Below, in pieces: positions 1 through 7,472 of a stretch of 11,038 nucleotides of DNA; position 1 is the first letter of the stretch, and every line of letters begins with the position of its first letter. A model generated the notes under the pieces. It was given only the letters and a program-made list of their open reading frames with translations. It was not told where the DNA came from and searched no databases. The stretch lies in contig CAJWOI010000058.1 of NCBI GenBank assembly GCA_913044255.1, positions 1 through 11,038 on the forward strand, in the 5' to 3' direction. The translations under genes were made by a program, and so were the position numbers. This DNA comes from an uncultured Alphaproteobacteria bacterium (GTDB lineage Bacteria; Pseudomonadota; Alphaproteobacteria; UBA7887).

Positions 1-321
<321 letters not shown>

Positions 322-457
322 AGAGGTGACTATCAAACCCTTCAATGACAAGCATCGAGAATTCGAAAGTCTTTATCAATTCTGGCACGCACATTGAGCA
401 TCTACCCCGAGACTGCAAGCCTCGAGATATATGCAGGATGCCCAATGCGTTAGCGCC

Positions 458-477
458 ATGCGCCGCCGCCTGCGCAT
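458..477 (-). other. rRNA leader hairpin
   Basis: Arms ATGCGC (458-463) and GCGCAT (472-477) enclose an 8-nt GC-rich loop in the transcribed rrn leader. An outer pair, GGATGC (436-441) with GCATCC (474-479), offers a competing longer fold. The region just after boxA, GAAGGGATGCGCAGGCGGCGG on the transcribed strand, resembles the conserved post-boxA leader of alphaproteobacterial rrn operons, as I recall it. Such stems usually take part in RNase III processing together with sequence downstream of 16S, which lies outside this window. The role is inferred. Confidence 0.5.
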
Positions 478-492
478 CCCTTCAACATTTAC

Positions 493-506
493 ATTTTCAA
501 ACAGCA
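493..506 (-). promoter_or_regulatory. rrn boxA-like antitermination element
   Basis: On the transcribed (minus) strand the sequence is TGCTGTTTGAAAAT, close to the boxA consensus TGCTCTTTAACA and to the alphaproteobacterial version with TTTGA. It lies in the leader between the rrn promoter and the mature 16S start, where boxA is expected. The NusB/NusE (S10) complex binds boxA to prevent premature Rho termination of the untranslated rRNA transcript. Confidence 0.65.
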
Positions 507-620
507 CACGCCGCTTACCCGCAAGCGAAGCACCATCACTCGGGAAGGGCCAAACCTCACCGATGACGAAAGCAACACCCGCTTGCGACGAGACCAGCAC
601 CGTAAATCAAACCGCGCCGG

Positions 621-657
621 GTGACACCTTATACGGCGGGGTTGAACTGTATGTCAA
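621..657 (-). promoter_or_regulatory. rrn operon promoter
   Basis: A perfect -35 TTGACA (plus coordinates 652-657) and a -10 TATAAG (628-633) are separated by 18 bp on the minus strand and point at the 16S gene about 300 bp downstream. The predicted start is near 621-622. The discriminator and first bases are GC-rich (GTGTCACCCGGCGCGG). That is typical of rRNA promoters under stringent (ppGpp/DksA) and growth-rate control, which I infer here. No clear AT-rich UP element directly precedes the -35 box. I did not find a second equally good promoter in the leader. Confidence 0.75.
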
Positions 658-746
658 CTGAACTGACACGGCATTTGCCACAGAATCAAAAAACCTCGGG
701 AAAATTCCGTCCATTTCCTGAATCTGTTATCATAAACAATACTTTA

Positions 747-776
747 TTGACAAACTTGGAGACCTCCGCGCATTCT
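747..776 (+). promoter_or_regulatory. possible promoter for the M23 peptidase gene
   Basis: A perfect -35 box TTGACA (747-752) is followed after 18 bp by CATTCT (771-776), which matches only three of six -10 positions (A2, T3 and T6). It points at the peptidase gene roughly 100 bp downstream. The -35 is good and the -10 is poor, so this is a candidate only. A regulator or another sigma factor could compensate. Confidence 0.3.
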
Positions 777-832
777 GATAAAAACGCGATACGAGATTAA
801 AGAGACGATCTTGAATTATTCAACCACCCGCC

Positions 833-844
833 AAATCGCGATTT
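833..844. repeat. 12-bp perfect palindrome
   Basis: AAATCGCGATTT is a perfect inverted repeat with no spacer. It ends 35 bp before the preferred ATG and 17 bp before the alternative TTG of the peptidase gene. Position and symmetry would suit a dimeric regulator or a small translational hairpin, but there is one copy only and I recognise no known operator. Confidence 0.4.
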
Positions 845-879
845 AAGAAAGCCCCAGGTTTTTGCGTATTTTTGCTGCA

Positions 880-3855
880 ATGCGACGGGTTTTGTTTCTG
901 GCAGCCATAACCGTAATGGCCTCGCACTCTGCGGAAACCAAGGATCTTCCCATAACCCCGGCTTCCCAGGATGCGCAAGTTATGTCCGCGAAAGACGGTA
1001 GGTCGGTAAACTCGAGCCAGGTAGGCACGACAGACTTAACCGAGCGTAAAGTGCATGTAAGGCGCGACGACACCCTGCTTCAAATATTGAGAAATTCCGG
1101 CATCTCAACTTCGGTGGCGCGAGCCGCTTTAAATGCGCTTTCGTCAAAATTCAACCCACGCAGCCTGCAAGTAGGAGAAACTTTACGTCTATATTTCATG
1201 CCAAGCCCCACACCGGGCAGACTCTTGAAATTCGTGGGCTTGATCCTTGGCGAAAAGGGTGCACGTGTTTGGATGCTGGACCGCAGCTACAACGGCGGGT
1301 TCCGAATGGAAAGGGTCCCTTTTCATAGAGCAGTCAGCAACATCCATGCAACGTCCCACGCCAACAAACCGCGTGATGATGGTCGGATTATTCGGAAGAT
1401 TGTGGTGCAGCGTGGCGACACACTGACTGAGTTGTTACTAACTGTTGGGGCCGACCTTCGAAGCGCGAGGCTTGCAAGCAAAGCGATATCAAAGGGGCTG
1501 GATTTGCGTAAACTCCGTCCTGGTCAAACCTTCACGATCACGCTAGCCCCGACCCCCGAAGAATTGCCAAAGCTGCGCCTTTTGGCTCTAGACGTGCAAA
1601 TCGCGTCGGGTAGGTTTGTTACCGCAAGTCGACTGGCCGACGGTACATTCGTAAACAAGCCGCTGACGGGTGTGCTCGATTCCACCTCTGATCAGAGCTC
1701 CTCTTCAACTACAACTCCGTCTGCGAAAGTAATAAAATCTCAGCCACCGGAAACAACAACCGAATCCACTGCAAAAAAAACCGACACTTCTAAGCTTCTA
1801 GAAAACAGCCCAACTCACCCATCAAAACACAGGTACGTCCAAAACGACTTTCAGTTGCGAAAAGGCGATATCTTGTTTAATCGCATCGTGTCTATAGGAG
1901 CGCATCACTCAGATACACATTATGCCGTTGAAGCATTGGGGAAATTCATTAATTTGCGCCGTCTTCACGTGGGCCAAAAATTCACAATTTTGTTTTACGA
2001 AAAAAACGACGGTGCTCGACAGCTCGCTAGTGTAAGGATGCCCCGCCGAGGCCGAAAAACAATTGAGATTGGTCGCGTAAAGAGCGGCCGCTTCGCCGAA
2101 GGCCCACCCGATGATGAATTTTTCGTAACGGAAACCGCGGGGAATTCGCAAAAATTGACAACTACTTTAACATCTACTTTAACATCATCGAACAACTCAA
2201 AAACTGAAAATACTGCTGCAGTCCTGCGCACGGCCGCCCCACTTGCAGAAACGTTTCGGTCGATACCAACAACGCGTCGGATGAAATCACTAAACGTGAA
2301 TCCTGGGGACACTTTGTACGGTTTGCTGCAAAAAGCCGGGAGCCTGAAGCAAGATGCAAGGCTAGCCGTTCAAAGTATGCACGGAGTCCACGACCCGGAC
2401 CTGATTCGAGCCGGGCAAGAGCTAGTGATTACGTTCGATGCGGATGGACGCCAACATCGACTTATCGGGATCGTTCTCGGAATAAACAAACATAGCTCCA
2501 TCGTTATTGAGCTAGACGGCGAACAGTTTCGAGCTCGGAAAGCTCCGGGCAAAGATTTGGTTAATGCGATAGAACTAGCGGGGAAAATTGAAACAGCTCG
2601 CTCGGCAATAGCGACTGGAAACTACAACTCCCCTGCACGGGAGCTTTATGGTTTCGAGGCTGAGGAATCTGACTTGGTCAACCTCAAAGGTGCTGAAAGG
2701 GTAAAAGTTTCCTTGAAACCCGGCGACACTTTGTTTGAAACAATGCTTGATGCCGGGGCACCTCGGCAGGACGCCAACGCGGCAATTGCCGCAGCTCAAA
2801 AAATAGTGGACCCAAGAAAACTGCGAGCTGGACAGAACGTTGCTCTCGCTTTCATCAGCAACTCAAATGCCAATAAACAAACCGGTTCTCTTACGCTCGC
2901 TGAACTAGCGATAGATTTAAGCCCCGAACAGCGCTTGCGTGTGGCCAGAATGCACGACGGGGAATTCGTCTCTGGGCTCGTACGGCGCCCATTAAATCCG
3001 GAATATAGAAGGGCGGTCGGCACCATCCAAAATAGCTTGTACAAAGCAGCTGCAACCATGGGATTGCCAACTGAGGTGCTGATAAAACTGATCAGAATCT
3101 TTAGCTACGATGTCGATTTCCAACGAGACATCCGGAAAGGTGACCGATTTGAGGTGCTTTACGAGAGCTACACAGATGAGGATGGGGAGCTCGTGCGGAC
3201 CAGCGCCCTTCTCTACGCGGCATTAACTCTAAGCGGCACTAAACTAGGACTATATCGTTTTACCCTGGACGATGGCTTCACGGACTACTTCGACGAACAG
3301 GGCCAAAGTGCACGAAAAGCGTTGATGCGCACACCGATAGATGGGGCTCGTCTCACTTCTACCTATGGGAAACGAAAACACCCGACCCTCGGTTACTCAA
3401 AAATGCATCGAGGTGTTGATTTTGGTGCATCTAGTGGAACTCCGATTTATGCAGCAGGCGATGGAGTAGTTGAACACATTGGCCGAAACGGTGCTTACGG
3501 CAAATATATCCGGCTTCGCCACGGCCCCAAGTACCAAACCGCGTACGCGCACCTAAATAGGTACGCCAAAGGAATGCAGCGTGCGAAAAGGGTCAAACAA
3601 GGCCAAGTAATCGGCTACGTAGGTTCTACAGGTCGATCAACAGGGCCACATTTGCACTATGAGGTGTTGGTCAATGGGAAACAGGCTAATCCCTTGGGAG
3701 TAAAGTTACCCACCGGAATGTCACTCAAAGGATTTGAACTAATAGCGTTCGAAGTGCGCCGCGACCAATTACGTAACGCGTACGCGAGTGTACCAACTCG
3801 GCGAACACTAGCTGACAGCGACGATCCCAAATATAATGTCAGCTCACAAAAATAG
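880..3855 (+). CDS. secreted M23 family murein endopeptidase with five LysM/OapA-like modules
   Basis: Probable zinc DD-endopeptidase that cuts peptidoglycan cross-links in the periplasm (MepM/LytM type). Numbering is from ATG 880 (991 aa). Residues 1-18 look like a signal peptide: MRR, a hydrophobic stretch, then a cut near VMA or SHSA. Five modules carry a 'GDTL...ARLA...LRAGQ.LTI' pattern at about 58-106, 174-222, 323-372, 471-521 and 608-657. Each is followed by a short beta-type segment; low-complexity Ser/Thr linkers precede the third and fourth modules. At 718-762 comes the 'YDVDFQRDI..GDRFEVLYE' block typical of MepM-like proteins. The M23 domain spans about 820-930, with HRGVD (H843, D847), AHL (H891) and HLH (H924, H926): the complete ligand and catalytic set at LytM-like spacing. 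M23 proteins with such N-termini are usually 400-650 aa, so this one is long. A TTG at 862 gives six more residues. Neither start has a good Shine-Dalgarno; I prefer the ATG. It is divergent from the rrn operon. Confidence 0.9.
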   Translation: MRRVLFLAAITVMASHSAETKDLPITPASQDAQVMSAKDGRSVNSSQVGTTDLTERKVHVRRDDTLLQILRNSGISTSVARAALNALSSKFNPRSLQVGETLRLYFMPSPTPGRLLKFVGLILGEKGARVWMLDRSYNGGFRMERVPFHRAVSNIHATSHANKPRDDGRIIRKIVVQRGDTLTELLLTVGADLRSARLASKAISKGLDLRKLRPGQTFTITLAPTPEELPKLRLLALDVQIASGRFVTASRLADGTFVNKPLTGVLDSTSDQSSSSTTTPSAKVIKSQPPETTTESTAKKTDTSKLLENSPTHPSKHRYVQNDFQLRKGDILFNRIVSIGAHHSDTHYAVEALGKFINLRRLHVGQKFTILFYEKNDGARQLASVRMPRRGRKTIEIGRVKSGRFAEGPPDDEFFVTETAGNSQKLTTTLTSTLTSSNNSKTENTAAVLRTAAPLAETFRSIPTTRRMKSLNVNPGDTLYGLLQKAGSLKQDARLAVQSMHGVHDPDLIRAGQELVITFDADGRQHRLIGIVLGINKHSSIVIELDGEQFRARKAPGKDLVNAIELAGKIETARSAIATGNYNSPARELYGFEAEESDLVNLKGAERVKVSLKPGDTLFETMLDAGAPRQDANAAIAAAQKIVDPRKLRAGQNVALAFISNSNANKQTGSLTLAELAIDLSPEQRLRVARMHDGEFVSGLVRRPLNPEYRRAVGTIQNSLYKAAATMGLPTEVLIKLIRIFSYDVDFQRDIRKGDRFEVLYESYTDEDGELVRTSALLYAALTLSGTKLGLYRFTLDDGFTDYFDEQGQSARKALMRTPIDGARLTSTYGKRKHPTLGYSKMHRGVDFGASSGTPIYAAGDGVVEHIGRNGAYGKYIRLRHGPKYQTAYAHLNRYAKGMQRAKRVKQGQVIGYVGSTGRSTGPHLHYEVLVNGKQANPLGVKLPTGMSLKGFELIAFEVRRDQLRNAYASVPTRRTLADSDDPKYNVSSQK
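2163..2186 (+). repeat. 12-bp tandem duplication in linker of the M23 peptidase gene
   Basis: TACTTTAACATC occurs twice in direct tandem (2163-2174 and 2175-2186). The period is a multiple of three, so it adds one Thr-Leu-Thr-Ser unit to the Ser/Thr-rich linker between modules three and four without breaking the frame. It looks like a slippage duplication in a region with weak constraint. Confidence 0.8.
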
Positions 3856-3960
3856 GACTCTAGTGCACGTGCTCCTTCATATTGTCGCAAGACCAGTCGT
3901 ATCCCAAGGGGGAAAGAAAACAACAATTGTAGCGCATCTTAATATGAAGTGGGCTGAAGG
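3856..3960. other. convergent intergenic region with a 9-bp inverted repeat
   Basis: This is the gap between the convergent 3' ends of the M23 peptidase and the 636-aa protein gene. CTTCATATT (3875-3883) and AATATGAAG (3941-3949) are perfect inverted copies 57 nt apart. Neither orientation shows a GC-rich stem followed by a T-run, so I do not call an intrinsic terminator. Termination here may be Rho-dependent or use the long-loop structure. Confidence 0.4.
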
Positions 3961-5871
3961 TTAAAAACCAAACATGTGATCTAGAGAAAACGAACCTTGG
4001 TCGTCAATCAGACCATGGTAGCCAAATAGGCGGCAGCCCAAATCTCTAACCTGAACATAACCGTTAACTCCAGCGCGAACCCGTAAATCCGCATCGAATA
4101 ATTCACTCGCGCGAAACAAGCGCGAACCTCCACAAGGTATTTTTAAATTTCGGGACGCAATTTCCATACCGTTTGAATCAATTAGATTGATTACTGTATC
4201 AGAACGAGCGCGCCACGGCATTGAAGCGGGGTAAATCAAACAGCACAGAGTGTCGGACGTTGGCGAACCTAGTCGTAGATAAAGTCTTGTACTGAGGCCG
4301 GGAGCCGGGCCACCGTACGACTGCGGTTCATTACGATAGGTCACAGGCAAATTGAACATATGCGACCCGAAACTAGTCTCCGCCGTATGACCGGATGATA
4401 CATTCCGGTACCGAAACAGAGCGTGAAGCCAGCCGTCTGCCGCAGATTCGTCTGTCAAATCATATGTTAACTCCAGGTGACCGGTGAAACCGGCCAGACC
4501 AGAGCCCGCCTCAGCCAATATTCTATTCACCGATAAAGCCACCGCATGATCACGAGATAGACACCCCATTCGATGCGCGTGCACTTCATTCCCTTCTGAA
4601 TCGTAAACCAGCAACTTCAGCGCCAATTCAAGTTGCCCCGTAGACATAGGAGTCGGCAGAACTATTGTTTCGTACTGCTCCATAGGGAGAACTGGCGCCG
4701 GCAAAATGTAACCCTTGCCCACCATCCCTCTTAGCTCAGCAAGCGCCCCATCAGACTCAATATCCGTACGTTCGACGTTAACGTGTGCTATTCGTCGGTT
4801 GACTTCCGTATCAATCTCATATCGTGGGCGCACCATATGTTTCCCGGCCAAAACTTCGATCTGTTCAGGCCAAGTGACATCAGGCAAGAGTTCGCTGACG
4901 TTTAGGGCGTAACTGCCAAAAGGCGCAATTTTCTTTCCAAGCCAACGCACGTCTTCACTGCCCATCCTGGTCAATCCAATGGCGTTTGCAGGGATCTCCA
5001 TCGGGTGACTGTTTTGGACCCACAACGTAACTCGTTCGCCCGCGGCCGGCGCTGGTAAACCGGCATATAGGTCCGACGGCCAAGCGTTTGCATCATGCGT
5101 GCACGACACAGCGTCTGTGTCATCGTCGTAAATATCCAGGGCATATTTGACAACGTCATGCCCCGTGACATTAATGGCGTGTACAAATAACTGGCCCGAA
5201 AATGGGCCTGTGTCATACCGTGAGCGCACCTCCCGGCTATCAATTGCAAAGCCGGCACTGTTATCGGGGAGCGACTCATCCCATGAGGCCAATTCACGAC
5301 CAGCCTGATCAAACAGCTGCAACCACAGTTTGACTCCACGGGAACCATACCGATGCCAATAGTTGGCAGACACCAGGCGCGTATGAAGACCCGCAGAATC
5401 TCGAAAAAAAGCGAAATTAGTAGCGAAATTGAGTGGCGTTAGATAATTGTTGTGGTTGGTCAGCATATCGTCAGGCAGACGGGCACTATCGAGACTCACA
5501 TAATTTATCCCACTCGGAAGTAAATGCTGAATTTGATGCATCAAACGATCGGCATCATAGGACGCTACAAAAATTGTTCTGGCCTGTGTTTCGGATATTG
5601 CCGAGACAGGTCTCACCTTATGTCCAAAGACATCACGACCTAGCTCCTCTAGCTTTTGGACATAAATATTGCTGATCTGAACACAATCTATAGCGTATAA
5701 AGCGGCGAGACTGGAAACTGCATTGTTCGGATCGTATATGGCTACCGGACCCGCTTCACCGAGATCAGAGAGCAATGCCTCTATACGTGGCACCACTAAC
5801 GGGTGGCCAAGCGCCTTGAAAAGGCATTCACCCCCACTTTTGTTGCTGAAAGTCGAAATAGCAAGTGTCAT
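3961..5871 (-). CDS. uncharacterised protein with Rossmann-like N-terminus and four beta-rich repeats
   Basis: I do not recognise a named family. The 636-aa product has no signal peptide or membrane segment, so it is probably cytoplasmic. Residues about 20-130 look like an alternating beta/alpha fold: 'GPVAIYDPNN' occupies the place of a first strand and nucleotide loop, then 'LGRDVFGHKVRPV' and 'ARTIFVASYDAD'. This recalls CoA/NAD-type Rossmann modules of sugar acyltransferases or methyltransferase C-domains, but the glycine-rich loop is missing. From about 150 on, four beta-rich units are visible (about 153-250, 256-352, 360-510, 515-622). Each carries a pattern like 'L.D..G.E......I......L...ELL', for example LFDQAGRELASW, LLVYDSEGNEVHA and LIDSNGMEIAS. 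The tail reads RLFGYHGL...SLDHMFGF. It starts 47 bp after the ELM1-like gene and is probably co-transcribed with it. No Shine-Dalgarno is obvious; the nearest purine run (GAGAG) is 15 nt from the ATG. A role in glycan or envelope metabolism is inference from the neighbour only. Confidence 0.8.
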   Translation of the reverse strand: MTLAISTFSNKSGGECLFKALGHPLVVPRIEALLSDLGEAGPVAIYDPNNAVSSLAALYAIDCVQISNIYVQKLEELGRDVFGHKVRPVSAISETQARTIFVASYDADRLMHQIQHLLPSGINYVSLDSARLPDDMLTNHNNYLTPLNFATNFAFFRDSAGLHTRLVSANYWHRYGSRGVKLWLQLFDQAGRELASWDESLPDNSAGFAIDSREVRSRYDTGPFSGQLFVHAINVTGHDVVKYALDIYDDDTDAVSCTHDANAWPSDLYAGLPAPAAGERVTLWVQNSHPMEIPANAIGLTRMGSEDVRWLGKKIAPFGSYALNVSELLPDVTWPEQIEVLAGKHMVRPRYEIDTEVNRRIAHVNVERTDIESDGALAELRGMVGKGYILPAPVLPMEQYETIVLPTPMSTGQLELALKLLVYDSEGNEVHAHRMGCLSRDHAVALSVNRILAEAGSGLAGFTGHLELTYDLTDESAADGWLHALFRYRNVSSGHTAETSFGSHMFNLPVTYRNEPQSYGGPAPGLSTRLYLRLGSPTSDTLCCLIYPASMPWRARSDTVINLIDSNGMEIASRNLKIPCGGSRLFRASELFDADLRVRAGVNGYVQVRDLGCRLFGYHGLIDDQGSFSLDHMFGF

Positions 5872-5918
5872 AATAACTAGTGATTTCTCTCAAAGTTTGT
5901 CCAAAATATACGTTCAAC

Positions 5919-6905
5919 TCATCTACCAATGCGCCGATTAATTTCCTGAGCAATTATAGCGGCGTCATTGATTGGCTCATAGCTCCAGTTGACAAAGCCA
6001 TCCATATTGAATGCCGCCGATAGCGGCTGCGCACTGCCATAGTCGTACAAGAGCTTATGCAAACGTTGATGTTTGGCTGCAGTCGCACTGGAGGGAGAAA
6101 AAATATAGACGGGCCGACCTGTCGCGCATGCCTCAGTACACATCGATGTAGAATCGCCAGTCACTATCACCGCATCGCTCAAAGCTAAGTAAGCGAGGTA
6201 AGGATTTTCACCACTCTCACCTCGCCAAATATAAACTTCCTTTCGGTGCCCGATGTTTTCCACCAGAGCATCACGTGCAACTTGCTCTGTTCGCCGGCTG
6301 GTAGATACCATCAACCCGCCACCCCACTTAGCCATCAAATCCGAAACCACTGAGGCTAACTTTCTCGCTAATTTAGGAGTAAATCTATGGCGACGAGTAT
6401 TCCCACCAACCAACAAGGCAATGCGAGGACTCGGAATGTCCGCCAGACGTTCACTCCAAATCCCAGCGGCCGTTTCGAGGCGTTTCTGCGTGACGTTGTG
6501 AGGGGCGCCAAGAGTACGAATTAAGTTGTCACGTTCATTTACTCGGTCATGCAACGGCGTCGCAATCAGGTCCAGATCTGTGGTAGGCGAACCGGGCCAC
6601 ATAGTTTGAACCAGAAACGTGCGCCCCCCAGAAGATCGCTTAATTGATCTTGCTACAGGCACTGTGCGCCGACCGGCCGCAATAACGATATCGGGCCACG
6701 GGGCTAGAATCCCAGAAACACCGTCACGGGACAAATGAACAAGCGTCGATCCCAACATCAAATTTGGGAGGCGAGCCCACCTGTTGTAACTTATTCGTTT
6801 AATCTCGTGAGGCAAGCCCAAAGCATCAGCGACACCGATACACTGGTTCAGATTGCCAACGTATTGGTCAGCGAGCACCCACACGCTTTTTCTAGCGGAC
6901 GGCAT
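5919..6905 (-). CDS. ELM1-family putative GT-B-like glycosyltransferase
   Basis: Matches the bacterial family named after plant mitochondrial fission protein ELM1 (DUF1022), 328 aa and apparently full length. Visible landmarks are ADQYVGNLNQ (12-21) in the usual 'GxxGNxxQ' position, PWPDIVIAAGRRTVPVAR (69-86), RTFLVQTMWPG (95-105), the strand-loop GGNTRRHRF (167-175), and a C-terminal nucleotide-sugar-like region, GESGENPY (229-236) then VTGDSTSMCTEACATGRPV (248-266). The two-domain arrangement is GT-B-like, so nucleotide-sugar transfer in envelope glycan synthesis is plausible, but substrate and acceptor are unknown. The bacterial protein has nothing to do with mitochondria beyond the name. 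It follows greA by 50 bp. A weak AGGT element lies 9 nt before the ATG, directly after a symmetric hairpin. The 636-aa gene downstream probably shares its transcript. Confidence 0.87.
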   Translation of the reverse strand: MPSARKSVWVLADQYVGNLNQCIGVADALGLPHEIKRISYNRWARLPNLMLGSTLVHLSRDGVSGILAPWPDIVIAAGRRTVPVARSIKRSSGGRTFLVQTMWPGSPTTDLDLIATPLHDRVNERDNLIRTLGAPHNVTQKRLETAAGIWSERLADIPSPRIALLVGGNTRRHRFTPKLARKLASVVSDLMAKWGGGLMVSTSRRTEQVARDALVENIGHRKEVYIWRGESGENPYLAYLALSDAVIVTGDSTSMCTEACATGRPVYIFSPSSATAAKHQRLHKLLYDYGSAQPLSAAFNMDGFVNWSYEPINDAAIIAQEINRRIGR

Positions 6906-6919
6906 TTCGTCGGGACCTA

Positions 6920-6945
6920 ATCAGTTCACGGCACCGTACACTGAT
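6920..6945. repeat. 26-bp imperfect palindrome between greA and the ELM1-like gene
   Basis: ATCAGT and ACTGAT form the outer arms (6920-6925, 6940-6945) and ACGG and CCGT the inner arms (6928-6931, 6934-6937), separated by 2-nt mismatched positions. In RNA from either strand this folds into a short hairpin. On the transcribed strand no T-run follows; the weak Shine-Dalgarno of the ELM1-like gene comes next. It may be an mRNA processing or stability element, a weak attenuator, or a DNA site for a dimeric protein. Confidence 0.5.
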
Positions 6946-6955
6946 GAGCCTGCAT

Positions 6956-7429
6956 TCATCGATAATTTATCTTAATGACTTCGTAAGAACGGCCTCCATT
7001 TGGAGTATTGACGTGCACGGAATCGCCGATACCTCGGCCAATTAAGGCCCGCGCCACAGGAGATGTAATCGAAAGCCGGCCGTTGTTAACATCAGCTTCA
7101 TCAGCCCCCACCAACTGATAAGTCTTCTTCTCGTCAGTTTCTTCATCGGCCAGAGTCACAGTGGCACCAAATTTGACATCTTTGCCCGACAATTTGCTGA
7201 CATCAATGACCTCCGCACGACTTAATTTATCCTCTAGTTCGCGCACCCTGCCTTCAATAAAACTTTGGCGTTCCCGCGCCGCGTGGTATTCGGCATTCTC
7301 AGCAAGATCGCCGTGTTCGCGGGCCGCACTCAATGACTTGATTACATCGGGCCGTTCCACGGTCTTCAATCGTTTTAACTCCGTCTCAAGACGCGCATAC
7401 CCTTCGGCTGTCATAGGGATTCGTTCCAT
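6956..7429 (-). CDS. greA: transcription elongation factor GreA
   Basis: GreA binds the secondary channel of RNA polymerase and stimulates cleavage of the RNA 3' end in backtracked complexes, restarting stalled elongation. The 157-aa product matches the usual length (E. coli 158). Residues 1-75 form the N-terminal antiparallel coiled coil, whose tip reads AREHGDLAENAEYHAARE. The acidic tip residues D41 and E44, which coordinate the second magnesium ion, are present at the same numbers as in E. coli. About 80-157 is the FKBP-like C-terminal domain (SPVARALIGRGIGDSV). A good Shine-Dalgarno (GGAAAG) lies 7 nt before the ATG. The gene follows carB by 72 bp in the same direction, with a hairpin in the gap close to the ribosome binding site. 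Confidence 0.98.
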   Translation of the reverse strand: MERIPMTAEGYARLETELKRLKTVERPDVIKSLSAAREHGDLAENAEYHAARERQSFIEGRVRELEDKLSRAEVIDVSKLSGKDVKFGATVTLADEETDEKKTYQLVGADEADVNNGRLSITSPVARALIGRGIGDSVHVNTPNGGRSYEVIKINYR

Positions 7430-7447
7430 CGTAATACTTTCCAGCTT

Positions 7448-7472
7448 GTGAGGCAGATTGATTCAGCCTCAC
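7448..7472 (-). other. hairpin in the greA 5' leader
   Basis: GTGAGGC (7466-7472 as read on the minus strand) pairs with GCCTCAC (7448-7454) around an 11-nt loop. On the transcribed strand the stem ends a few bases before the greA GGAAAG Shine-Dalgarno. No U-run follows, so it is not a standard terminator for carB. It could shield the upstream AGAAGGAG purine run, tune greA translation, or be an mRNA processing point between carB and greA. E. coli greA also has a structured leader (GraL), but I see no sequence similarity that would make this the same element. Confidence 0.5.

Larger units (their letters stand above)
658..879. other. divergent intergenic region between rrn promoter and M23 peptidase gene
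   Basis: No convincing gene lies here. It holds a possible plus-strand promoter (747-776) and a 12-bp perfect palindrome (833-844) close to the start of the peptidase gene. The short open frames across it overlap rRNA leader or promoter elements and lack ribosome binding sites. Confidence 0.6.

Noticed and set aside
345..661. Several overlapping short frames on both strands
   Set aside because: They fall in the rrn leader and promoter, have no ribosome binding site, and overlap boxA and the leader hairpin.
3961..5871. Calling the 636-aa protein a glycosyltransferase or acyltransferase
   Set aside because: Only a weak Rossmann-like pattern is visible, the glycine-rich loop is absent and no catalytic motif can be seen.
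5919..6905. A mitochondrial-type fission function for the ELM1-like protein
   Set aside because: The name comes from a plant homologue; the bacterial sequence looks like a GT-B-type enzyme and nothing supports a membrane fission role.
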